A DNA stretch of 64,000 bases from Saxidomus purpurata (taxonomy: Eukaryota; Mollusca; Bivalvia; Venerida; Veneridae): contig JAFMSR010000002.1 of NCBI GenBank assembly GCA_022818135.1, positions 58,581,740 to 58,645,739 on the forward strand, read 5' to 3'. How positions within the stretch are numbered: the stretch's first letter is position 1; each line of letters starts with the position of its first letter. Under the pieces are notes generated by a model, which did not search any database, was not told the origin of the DNA, and worked only from the letters and a program-made list of their open reading frames with translations. Both the position numbers and the translations under genes were made by a program. This document shows positions 25,801 through 36,725 of the stretch, one piece after another.

Positions 25801-26756
25801 CCACTGGGGAGCTTAAACCGGTTTATGGTGCGCACCCAACCTCACCTTACCCCCACCATGTTCCAAAGTCACAGGACAGTGTAAATAAAAGTAATCCCTG
25901 CTAGGTGAATCTCTAACACACGCAATGGAAACATGAGCTCTGTGCCTTGCCATTTTGAAAGAGAAGATTTTAAAGAGCTTCATATTGGTTGCAATGGCGA
26001 CCTGAATCCTGAAGCAGATTTAATAGTATGAATAACTTTGAACAAGTTCACCGAAGTAACCTTCCTATTCCTGAAAATTGGCCAGGATAAAAATGGTACA
26101 AGTAATTATACTGTTGACGACAAGCGACGCATGCGTGACGAACACCGGGTTATGGGAAAGGCTATAACATAAGCCATTTTTCAACGAAATCTGTAAAGAA
26201 TTACTTTGTCATATGTAAATATTATGTTGTTTCTCACAACAAGATTCCCCAAAAGTTTCTTCGATGGCGATCAAAACTGTAGATGAAGGCAGATCGTTGA
26301 CCCTGACGTGTAATACTAGCATACCCTGCTGCTTTCTATTACTTGGTTCTGCCAAATGGGTCCTTCTTACACAAAGACATACCTTCAGCTTGGGGACAAA
26401 GGCACTTATACATGTGTTGTTTTCAATACATTCAAGAATGCGATCATAGAGTGAATGAAACTACTCTTGTATAACATGTTTGTTTTTCAATTTTTCAAAA
26501 GATTCTCCAAAAGTTACTTCGATTGGGAACAAAACTGTAGATGAAGGCACTCAGTTCTTGAACCTGATGTGTATTGCGGATGCGTACCCAGCACCTATGT
26601 TTAGCTGGGTACTGCCAGACGGCACAGTTAGTGATGGTCCTTCTTACACTTTCACAGACCTTCAGATGAGGGACAAAGGCACTTATACGTGTGTTGTTTA
26701 CAATACATTCAAGAATATGAATCACACAGTGAATGAAACTGTATACATTGATGTCC
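22428..26756 (+). CDS. Immunoglobulin-superfamily protein, partial gene (three usable Ig exons)
   Basis: Exons 22428-22811, 23216-23575 and 26502-26756 each begin and end in phase 1, the usual symmetrical arrangement of Ig-domain exons, and have AG acceptors and GT donors. Exon 1 begins DVSSFTLHAY and has the B-strand cysteine (LECSY). Its F-strand reads YRW where Cys is expected. Exon 2 has both cysteines (FSCSGD and VRCTV) and several N-glycosylation sites. The last exon is a typical I-set domain: CIADAYPAPMFSW and then DKGTYTCVVYN. Known: such tandem Ig domains occur in cell-surface and secreted adhesion or recognition proteins. The signal exon, and whatever follows the GTAAGT donor at 26757, were not found, so both ends are missing. 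A degenerate Ig exon (26244-26476), a MITE-like element and a CA-rich repeat lie in the introns. Confidence 0.7.
23216..23575 (+). CDS. Ig gene, second Ig exon
   Basis: The acceptor TTTTACAG precedes 23216 and the donor GTAAGT starts at 23576. The core is DNVTFSCSGD with NNTVVRCTVQQ, about 60 residues apart. The potential N-glycosylation sites NVT, NGT, NVS and NNT suit an extracellular domain. Confidence 0.7.
23700..24330. mobile_element. MITE-like element with 26-bp terminal inverted repeats
   Basis: The ends 23700-23725 and 24305-24330 are inverted copies with two mismatches, sharing TGACAAAAGGGCCCTTA. The 631-bp body has no coding capacity. It sits in the Ig intron between 23575 and 26502. 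The structure fits a non-autonomous DNA transposon; its superfamily cannot be told. Confidence 0.65.
25529..25925. repeat. CA-rich dispersed element, copy 1
   Basis: Near-identical to 50520-50928 from a common start (ACAAAAATAATATC) to a common end (GGTGAATCTCTAAC). An internal (AC)n tract lies at about 25617-25700. The right half holds non-repetitive words such as GGCACCGCCTTGGAACGG. The two sharply ended copies, 25 kb apart, mark it as a mobile or dispersed element. Read on the minus strand it would end in the CA/GT tract and A/T-rich tail, as some SINEs do. Confidence 0.75.
26244..26476 (+). pseudogene. Decayed duplicate of the I-set Ig exon
   Basis: This reads side by side with the intact exon at 26502-26756. 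Both start ATTCYCCAAAAGTT, and both contain GTAGATGAAGGC and ACAAAGGCACTTATAC. The copy has lost bases around its middle and near its 3' end, so the frame is broken and the counterpart of the donor is absent. It lies only 25 bp before the intact exon, with an AAG acceptor-like sequence at its start. A tandem exon duplication followed by decay is the simplest reading. Confidence 0.65.
26502..26756 (+). CDS. Ig gene, I-set Ig exon (intact)
   Basis: Phase 1 in and out; the donor GTAAGT starts at 26757. The frame reads DSPKVTSIGNKTVDEG, then CIADAYPAPMFSW, then DKGTYTCVVYNTF. Two cysteines and the invariant Trp are in place. Confidence 0.7.
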
Positions 26757-28652
26757 GTAAGTATAAGATGCCGGTTATATACGCAAATACACAGCTAAAG
26801 ACTAGACCTTATAAAATCAGAATGAAGAAGAAAAAAATAATGTAAAAGTTATAGTTTCTATTGCTTTAATCGGGTGGGGAATAATGTACTAATAGCAGAA
26901 AATATTTGTTTTATAAACAAATTTTATCGGTTAAAAATGAATGTTGCTTTGTTTTATATGCATTATAGTATATCATGGTATGGAGTTTAGATATATGACA
27001 ATGTTATCACAAAGGCCGATGATCTTGGCATGCTGATCGGTACATCGATTGAAAATAAAATATAAATTTCCATTCTCAGACGTTTCTCTAGTTAATGCGA
27101 ATGCATGTTCGCTATTCCAAGAGCTTGTATCCTCCATTTTATCCTCCATAATCGGCATATGTGTTACATCTCTTATTTCCTTAATGTTGATTTAGAACAA
27201 AATGGCGCGAGTTAAGCTTGAAAGACATTTCAATTATGTCCGTATCAGAGAGAAGATATATTGTTTTCCCATTGACGTCTGTCAACAATACACTTCATTG
27301 CCAAAACTCCTTTTAGGCTTTGCTCAGACCTTGTTGGAAGCATCATTATGAAGTGTTATTGTGTTTATTGTAATTTGGGGTCATACTGTCAAAAGGTCAG
27401 GGTCACAGGGGTATGAAATTAGTAATCTTGTCCGTATTCATCTCCCAAAGCCCGTGTTGGATTTTATCAAACTTGGTGGGAATTAGTATTATAGTTGTTC
27501 AAGTGGGGCAATATAATCTAAGGTTAAGTTCACAAGGGCCTGCAATGTTAGATAAAGATATTGTCTGCTCTTCGTCTTCAAATCTCATTGTTTGATTTTC
27601 ATTAAACTTGATGTGAGGCATCAGTAGGAATTGTAGTTGTGCATATTATAACTTAGTGCCAATTTTGGGTTTTTACCCCAATGAGTTGAATTAATAGAAG
27701 GAGCGGTCCTACCACAGTGAGTTACAGAAGAGAAGGGGGCATGGGGGAGACATGTGTTTAAAAAATACAATTCTTGTTTGAATTGATTTAATCTTTCCTT
27801 TGTCTTACATTTACAAGGGATACATTTTTTTTTTCAAAATCCCACAAGTTCTTTTCATATGTTAATTTTATTCGAACTGGTGATCATAGCAATTGTGACC
27901 AATCAATAAAATCATTTTTAGAAAACTACACTTATAAATATCGTTTTGTAGGACAAGTCATTTTGCTGTGATCTCTAGTCGAGATGTGAGTTATCTTGAA
28001 ATAGAATATTGTTTATTCTGATAGAAGAAAGGTAAACCAGGAATTGAATACCAGGCATATCATGGATAGACAAACGTTCATGATTTAAAATAACGAGATA
28101 GTAAATGGTCAAATTTCTTTTCATTTCCAACTTTAATGAAAATATTTGCATTGATCTGTTCTTTCTTACCGAGCTAATATTTTCATAAAACCCATGCCAA
28201 CGATACCGGAAAGGACATTCGTGCAGAAAATGAAGCCTATATCTAGCTCTAATACGTAGAAGGATAATTTAGAAGTTAATTTACCATGAGAAAATGTTTA
28301 AAGTGTCTTCATTAACCCGAAGACATCATTAAACAAAGAGCAGAAAGATGTGCGTTCATTTGCAGCGCTTTTGAAAATGCTGGTAATTATTCATCGGTGC
28401 CAAAACGTTTAAGATTGAAAAAAATGTTATGTATAAAGCACTAAGGTGAAAATCCAATTTGGCAACTTGTATTCAAACAGTAAAATGATCTTAAGTTTCA
28501 AAACAGTTTCAGTTAGAAAGCAGAAACCAACCAAACCAACAAAAGTATTGTAAAAAGGTATTATTATAGATTTTATGCACATTGTCAGATATTCAAGGAA
28601 GGCATTTTAATGTGAAGATGTCGTGACAGAAACTAATTAATTTTTTTTAGAT

Positions 28653-28779
28653 AGTGGTACAAATCATATGGCAGATAATTTTATTTCATGTTTAAACCCA
28701 AAAATGGGTTTATTGCCTTGATGCTTTTCCCTGAGAAACCCACTCTCAAAATTATCTTCCACATGGAATTTGTACCACT
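28653..28779. repeat. 127-bp foldback (long imperfect hairpin)
   Basis: The left arm 28653-28683 (AGTGGTACAAAT...) is inverted in the right arm 28748-28779 (...ATTTGTACCACT). There is a smaller inner palindrome, AACCCAAAAATGGGTT. Such a hairpin could be a tiny MITE or could fold as an RNA; nothing decides between them. Confidence 0.6.
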
Positions 28780-31700
28780 CAGTCTGTTTGAAATTCATGT
28801 AACGGAAGTATCTACCCAGTGTGTTTATGAATGCTAGGCATTGACTATTTCGTTCCTTGGTAGCTAAAAGTAAGCTGGCACATATTGGAAGGGTTAATAA
28901 TTAACTAAGTAAGATCAGTTAGAACTTTGATTACTATATATTGCACTACTTTTCCCATAGTGCAGTTTTAAAGTTGCTGTCAGCACATTTTACAATCAAA
29001 TTTTGCACATGATTGATATGAAGTACGGTAACTATTAATTTTATTCTTAAAGTCTCATCTATGCACAATACAAACATGGACTTCCGGTTTTCGAATTTAA
29101 ATAAACGTTTCTTGTTTTGAGTTCTCCTTTCCAGAAAGAAAAAACTAAATGGAAAGAAATTTGAGAATTAAACACATGCATTTCAAGACTTTCAGCTGTT
29201 AAAAAATTGTTGACAATTTTAACCTGATATGAGCCAGACAAACATCAAAACTACTGACAAACTAAAAACGTTAACACGGGCAGGAATAAAGATATAATTA
29301 TAGCTTTATTATGTACAGGATTTTTTTTGTAAATGAACGTTTTTATTTCTTGAGTCCACTTAACATAACCCTTGATTAGAATTTATTAAACACAATTAGT
29401 TTATCACGTGCCAGTATCTCGTAATTGAGTAATTGAACAAAACGTATGGCGAAGCCACGTGACCAAAACTGTTTTAATGATCACACTGTGACATGTTTTT
29501 ATCTGACAATTAAGAAATCGTGAGTTCACCTGCGTTTTCTTGTCAATTTAAAATCCCTGAATCACTTTGAATTTACGCATATTGAAGAATAAATTAACTG
29601 ATAGAATAATGATAGAAACATGTTCTGTTCAGTCTAAACCAATGTTGACACGTGACTTTCTTTCGTAGTTAAGTTGTTTTTTCACGAAAAGAACTTTCTT
29701 ATTTTTTGCAGATTTTTATAGATTAGAATTACTAGTTGGGAACATTTTCATGAAGAGTATCAGCTGGACAGTTTTGGTTTTCAATTCCAGACGTCTAGCA
29801 TATGTAAAATAACAACGGGGAAGTCAAGTTATAATGTACATTATGTGTCTTTCTATAATATATGAAAAGCTACGGGCTAAAATATTGATATTTCAGAAGC
29901 AATTGTAGGTTTAAATATTATTTTAATACATTTATGTCCTTTTTCCCGTTTGTTTGCAAAATGTACGTCGTTGTGACGTGAATAACGAAGCATTGTGTAC
30001 ACTTGTCAACCATACAATGGCAAAATAGATAGAGAACAGCAAGAATGCCGTTTTAAATTTTTTTTTTTTTCAAGAATGCCTTTTAGTTAAAAATTACTAT
30101 TATCTATACTCATAAAATAAAAACGTAATTTAGCAACATTTTGCACGGTTTATTTCATATTTCTGTGTTAATGCACGTTTATAAGAAAAACACTTTCATT
30201 CATCATTCATTAAATTTTATCTTTGTCTACAGAATATAGGTCATTATCAGCCCACAGAGTGTGTATTACAGTGTTTATTACACCTGAGTGTTTATTACAG
30301 TCAGATGCTATTTTTGTCATAATGGTGGTGATAATGCACGGTACAACCACAGAGGTCAAGAGATGCCGATCATTGAATAGTGATCGTCATTATGTATTCC
30401 GCCTGCTTTAATACCAAATGTCAAATAAGAGACTTGACAAAAAAGTAAAAGGAGCGTACATCAGAGTACAATTTACAAAATGGTATAATAATTGACAACA
30501 TTTCTCAATGGATAACTGGCAGCTAAAACATGGTTGCGGCTATTTACGTCATCTTTTGAATGTGATTAAATATGCATGCTGATAGAAATTCAGTTTCTTG
30601 GGAATAATGAAATTCAAGCAAAATCAGTTAATGTCTAGATTAAAAATGACAACCAAATAGCAGAAATTGTAGAAAGAATAATTTTGTATCGCAAGATTCT
30701 TTTAGCCTGAATGAACTTGTTTCATCAAGTGTCACTGTTTCCTGCCTGCTTTATGTCATATTTATCTAAAACTTTAGTTTTCAGATCACATTGGCCTGAA
30801 ATGAAATAGTGTAGGAGTAACAGGAAATAGAGTATATATCGCCCACTAGTTATGAAGGGATGCCTATGAGATATTCTAATAATGCGTCTTTTACAAGAGG
30901 CTTGTCACTAAATTGGCTTTTCTTGAACAAATTTGAAAGATGCATTAGTTATAAATAAGCTATAAATCATGGTTGATCAGTATTTGTAAAGAGTAAGTCA
31001 AGTCAATGAGGCAATGTTAGCTGGAATCATAGACTTTCAGGTTACAGTGCCTATACGGAGCTGTTTGGTCTACTTTTTAATTACTTTGCTATTTCATCTG
31101 TATACAAGAATTACAAAAGTTAACTCAACAACAACAAAATTGGTGTAAACAAGCTTTCTACTCAGTCCACAATGTCTGTATTTTCATCTTGCACATGTTT
31201 CATTTTGCAATAACATTTAAACTAATGGCAATCTTTAACTCGCTTATAAATGAGAAACATACATTCTGCTCAGAGGAAAAAAGGGCGACAACCAATGGCT
31301 AATGCTACATGCAATAAAACTAAGATGTTTATATCCTTAAAGTAATTATGCGTTTGAATTTACCATAATACTCGCCATTTACATTTAGAAAATTTACACT
31401 TTAACTGCGAGGGCGATAGTTTCAAACATAAACTACATAATGTAATTAAGTAAAGGGGCCTAGTCTTCAAATATCACGCATGGCTATGGAAACAAGATGT
31501 GTGTACATTTATAAACCATTTGTTTTCTTATATCGGTATTAAAGTTACACCTTGAGGCGTAGACATGTTCAAACTTAAGATATGTAATTTATCTAAAAAA
31601 TGTAAAGTACAAACTACATACAAAAGTGCATCTTTTCCAAATATAATGTCTTTGCCCAATAGGAGATGTAATATTTTGGGCATATAGAATTAAAAGCTTC

Positions 31701-33187
31701 TAACAAGAAGTGACTGCAAATTGTTAATGATTCTGACATACACGCTGTTTCAAGTGCTACTGGCGCCGCTCATCGCTATATTCCCTGTCTGGTAAGAACA
31801 AACATAATAAGCAGCCTTTGCAAATTATTCACATCTTTCAACATTGTGAACAGTACATAAATGCAACGTATTATGCCGTTGTGATAAAGGAAAATCGAGT
31901 ACTGTTACAAAGAATTTAGGACTGAGATAATTTAACCGTGCAAGGAATGTCAAACTTTCCTGTTTAACAAGTAAAAACGGACTAAAGCCTCTGCACACTA
32001 TCCCAATATTGAAGCAAAAAGGGGAACATTAAACCAGGAAACATCACATGTTGCTTCTAGTATTATCTTTCATATGATTACACAGTGTATTCAGAAACTG
32101 AATATTCACAAAGGAGTCCCAAGTGATTACAATGTAATTATGAGCTTTAATTTCGATATAATGTTGCCCTCTTTATCGACAGACACAAAAAATGTTGATA
32201 TTGTGGTCATAGTGTTTCAGGTTGCCAATTCGTTGTGTTCCTTTTTACGAAGCGATAAAAATCAGAAGGATAGATGTAATATAGTACTTAGAGACGTTTT
32301 TGTGAGACCCCCCTCCCCCAAGCATATATTGTCTCTGGAAAATTATTGAAGAGTGAACAGAATTTATTCAAATGGGTACTCCTTACATCTAGCAGATTGT
32401 ATTCTTCATATTAAATATTGTGTTCATTGAATATAAGATGACAAATAAATTCAAATTTAAAGAACAACGTGTATCGAAATATGCCTCGTTTTAGCACAAA
32501 TAATCAACATAGAGACATTTCATAAATCAAAGCGCTGTGAGCGCTGAAGGCCTAGGGGCTATAGATTAACTCCCCTAAAAACAACTTTTGACCTTCGTGA
32601 TTTACGCTTAACCTTACCTAAAGCGCGGGTCGAAATGTGCATAGGGCGAAATTTAGTATATGACACAGAATGAATGATTCACAAATATATGGGTGGCAGG
32701 AAGTTTGTTTTATTATGAAACGTACGTTAAATGAAAAATAATCACAACAATATCAATTGTTTGAGAGAACAATAAAATTAATTCAATCTGCGCTTTGTTC
32801 AACTTCAAGCGATATCTGATGATGTGGATCGAAAATTATTGTGTACCAATGATAAAACCTTGAAACAGAAATAAACAATGCAATACCAACAATGAAATAT
32901 AAATACAGTACTGTACAATGTGTATAACAGGGAAAACCAAAAATGATTCTTGGTTACCTTGTAGTTGTAATCCGGTGAAACCGTTCACTGGGCATTGACA
33001 TCCATCGATAAATGGCGGGTGATTTTGATCACGTGAGTTCCTTCTCGGTAATGTACGTAAATTGTATCTTTTTTTCAAAGAAATTTATTTTTTAGGTAAA
33101 TATATATGTAATCGTTCGTAAATAAGAAAGTTGTCAATGAAATAACATCAGCAATTTGAAAATCAAACTACAAACTCTTATATCGAA

Positions 33188-33234
33188 TTCCGTACGTTTC
33201 CGTAAATTTCCGTAAATATTCGTACTTTTCCGTG
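33188..33234 (+). repeat. About 10-bp minisatellite (TTCCGTAAAT-like)
   Basis: Four to five imperfect copies of TTCCGTAAAT / TTCGTACTTT in direct orientation. Confidence 0.65.
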
Positions 33235-33560
33235 ATATGCATATGATTATCTTCCGTAATCAGCTAACAGCGCAGTAATTTCTAAAACAGAAAAAAATGT
33301 GTAATGCAGCCCGTAAGCTATATACCTTTCTGCAATCGTTTGAAGTTGTATGTACTGTTTTTAATTATTGTAATATGTTCTTATCGTATGCGACATTCAA
33401 ACAAAAGATTGATCTGGTCTGTCTTGCACTACTTTCCCAAAGCGCATGTTTACAGTTGTTATTCGCACATAGCACAGTTAAATTGTCAGCAGTGTTTGAA
33501 ATGTGGTATGCTAACTTAGGCCTAGAGGACTTTCAGTCCCCAGGCCAAAAATCGATGGCC

Positions 33561-33765
33561 ACCCATAAATTGTACAACAACTTCGTATAGGCTGTAAATG
33601 TTTTTCGGTACTGCAACGTATTTTAAAACGCTGATTTTACCGATGATGACTAGAATATATAGCTTCAGCTTTTAGGTTCAGTAATAGTACTGGCACATAT
33701 TCTATTACTTAAGCTTTTGAAGTAATTAAATTTGACACCAGTTTTAGGGAGTACCCCTGTAAGGT
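33561..33765 (+). repeat. Dispersed repeat family X, copy 2
   Basis: Same order of conserved blocks as 19541-19745, including AAATTGTACAACAAC upstream and GTACCCCT/TATGCCCCT at the right end. Confidence 0.65.
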
Positions 33766-35050
33766 TCATTGTTTTATTTTAGACAATAAAATAGTAATAG
33801 AAAATTGATATTTTGCCAGCACACATGCATGTACAAAAGAAATCAGTACGATGTATTCAGACTTAATTTAATGTATGTGTATTCTTAACCTTATTAAAAT
33901 TGTAAACACAATTTTACATCAGGTCAATTTACCTGTACTATCAATTAAAGTACGTTGATATGGATTTTGTATAACCTGTCAAATATTTTCAATTTTCCCA
34001 CTGGCGATGTTTCAATCTTACACAGTTTACATCTAAACTCGAGTAATATCTATGAATGATGTGAAGGGTCAAATGTGAAGCAAAACTTAATTTAAAAGTA
34101 AACACAATAAACGAGGGTATGCGTTACCCGGCACAAGAAGTTTGGTAGAAGATATACATAACTCTTTAGATTTCATCGTGTTGTGTTACATATAGACCAT
34201 ACATATTCCACCAAAGAAGTGTGAAGAAAAACTGTTTTTAAACTGTAGGCCCTATTTCTTTGTTTCCTTGTATTTGTAGCGGTGTAGGGTCTATAAATGT
34301 TATGAGTATTGTATTAGTTACTTTCTTTTCGTATCTATGACTTTACAGTACATTCATTAACACCCTTAGATAATTCATGAACATTGTATGCTTAGTACAC
34401 GCTGCCTTAATTTTCTAGTATTTTTTTCATACATGTCCCGATTGACCATTTTGCTTTACCTAACGACTATGCTGTTTGTAAGAACTTTCAGTGTATTTAA
34501 ATGTATGAATTAGGTGTTTTCTTTTGTCGTGTCTATGACAACTGTAACAGTAGCCTTTTGATTATTCGTTCCCCTATAATACTAATTACTCTATGTTTTC
34601 ATTTTTTTGAAAACAGCAACAATGTGCATTTACCAATGATAAGCGAATGTTGTCTTGATTAAGGTAAAGCTACTGACCACTCCGTCCGCTTTACTGAACG
34701 CGGAAATGTAGTAGATGTCCGTTTTGATGAGTAATAAATGTCCGCATTAAATATAATATGCACTCTAAATGCTCATAAATTATTTCAATGATTTAAATTA
34801 GTGTACATTCAACTTCTTAGGATAATGCACGTGAAAAAATGTTCATTTTCGGGTAGATTTCTTTCAAACGGTTAGCTTCGGATACACTCGGCAATGATCC
34901 TATTTGATCCATCTAAATATAGCGCTTATTTGCGGACATTTCTCGTGCTTAACAATATTTTTTTCTTCAAGGACAAGCCGATTCCTTTATCGTTACGTAA
35001 GTTATCAACGTTATCTGATTTTAACATTATTATTTAAGGCAATTTTTTAC

Positions 35051-35190
35051 ATTTTAATTACTCGTTGAATTATGGTCGCAACCTGCTTATCAAAACTTAT
35101 ACGAAAATGTTCAGACATTTTTAAATATTTTAATTACTCGTTCAACTATGGTTGCAACCTGCTGATCAAAACTTATAAGAAAATATTGCA
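35051..35190 (+). repeat. 76-bp tandem pair at the left edge of the segmental duplication
   Basis: ATTTTAATTACTCGTT begins at 35051 and again at 35127, followed in both by TATGGT(C/T)GCAACCTGCT. A single related copy occurs at about 52085 in the second segmental copy. Confidence 0.75.
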
Positions 35191-36459
35191 ACATATAAAT
35201 GTTACGCAGACAAAAATGAACTGTCTTAACTAGACGCTTGTTAAAAACCAAACCCGCAACAGAAGTATGTTGTTCCAGTACAAGCTGGCAGATTAGTGTG
35301 TTAATTGTGTAACCATTGTGTAATTGTTTTACAGTACATGCGAACTTTGTAAGCTGTATAACATTCAATCGCATTAAACAACTGATAAAACCTGATTAAA
35401 TGCCTTCACATAGTGCTGTCACGTAGAGCTGTGTCTCTTATGCAAGTCATTAGAGGGGTGACAAAAAAGTAACCACAATAGTTACATTTTCACGCATTGA
35501 TTTAATGTAATAGCTTTGGTCAGAGGACAAGGGATGTGCTTCGTAACTTTTACGTGTGTAAGACTTAGAACTTACATCTTTTCTCAGTAAATGTTGAAAA
35601 TGGACCATTAAACTTTAGGTGGTGTTCTTCTAAATACAATGTAGACAACTTCTACAAAGTGTGCGCCTTAAGGCTTGCATGCTTGAGGTTATACACATAA
35701 CTGGTTTTGCAGTTTACGTTACACTATAATCTTACAACGAAATTTATAGTGGCTTTGTTCACGACCAAACCCTATTAAATTTTCGGTCACTTGATACAAG
35801 ATCAAGGACAGAGCGACTACGTTCGATATTCCTGCCTGTTTGTGAGACCTGATTTGGGTCCCGGTAATGATATACATTGTTCTTGGTGAGAAACAAACCC
35901 TCAAAGACAATTATTCTAGTCATCTTGCCTCTCAGATTGATATAGATTATGATCGAATCAACAACTACAATGTTTTAATCCTAAGGTTATATGGATCTAT
36001 CTTTACCCACAGGTATAATCAAACATAGATGCTGATAAAATATGCATTAAAACTATATTAGCAACTACATATTATAGTGAGTTATTTTGCTTATTGATCT
36101 ATGTAATATAATATATACCTAAAAGAATATGTGAATTTCAATTTTGGACTAAGATAGTAAAAAAAACGTTTACAAATTCTCCATATTGAGTTGCAATAAA
36201 ACTGAAATAATAATATTTGTATATAATTTTGGTGACAACTACTGAGTATGAAAATACTAGTTGTTTTTGGAGTATAAATCAGTAATTGATGTCCTTTTTA
36301 AAATTATTACATTCACTTTGAACGGTAATATCACTTTGGTATTAACACTGCATAATAATATCGGTCAGTAGGACAATAAGATCGATAGATGAACTGGAAA
36401 ATCGTCAGTAAAATCTGTACATTGTTTAGAAAATACATGTTGACTAAATCTACTATGAA

Positions 36460-36540
36460 AACTCCTTGACCAACCCTCGTAAAAATACCCGGTATGAATA
36501 AGGGTAACAATTTTGTAAGACTTCATACCTGATAACAAAC
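36460..36540 (+). promoter_or_regulatory. Presumed promoter-proximal/5' UTR block of gene A
   Basis: Shared with 53262-53346 ahead of gene B: a TCAACCCTC/CCAACCCTC word about 70-85 bp before the ATG, and CTGATAACA(A/G)ACATG at the start codon. Conservation may reflect recent duplication rather than function. No clear TATA box at a suitable distance was identified. Confidence 0.35.
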
Positions 36541-36725
36541 ATGAAGGTGAAAACTACCCTGTGCGTAATCGTACTATATTTAAATGCATATTTTGCATTT
36601 GTAGTTCCCGGACAGAGGACAGATGGCTTTGAGGTTCGTAAATTCCGTGATTACTACATACAAGCAGAAAAGGTAGACTGGGATTACCTACCTTACCAAC
36701 AAAATCTGGTGGACTTCTTTGACGA
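36541..36725 (+). CDS. Gene A exon 1: signal peptide and start of domain 1
   Basis: The ATG at 36541 follows the conserved CTGATAACAAAC. The hydrophobic run LCVIVLYLNAYFAFVV is followed by PGQRTDGFEVRK and the family start DYYIQAEKVDWDYLP. It ends in phase 2 before GTAAG. It is 15 bases longer than in gene B. Confidence 0.8.

Larger units (their letters stand above)
26760..35040. other. Long AT-rich stretch with repeats, no supported gene
   Basis: No exon continuing the Ig gene could be supported. Recognisable items are the foldback at 28653-28779, the TTCCGTAAAT minisatellite at 33188-33234 and a family X copy at 33561-33765. A possible TM-like frame after an acceptor near 30231 and an EGF-like minus frame near 32960-33040 were considered too weak. 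27230-27560 has phrases common in dispersed mollusc repeats. Confidence 0.4.

Noticed and set aside
25450..25835. Several cysteine/valine- or histidine/threonine-rich open frames
   Set aside because: They are translations of the (AC)n/(GT)n tract in the dispersed element. The same applies at 50437-50907.
30223..30411. Possible further Ig-gene exon with a hydrophobic stretch after TCTACAG
   Set aside because: Phase could fit, but there is no clear donor and the hydrophobic part is short and mixed. It is not enough to extend the Ig gene.
32950..33060. EGF-like minus frame (GCQCPVNGFTG)
   Set aside because: Only two cysteines, no partner exon and weak splice sites. The resemblance is probably chance.
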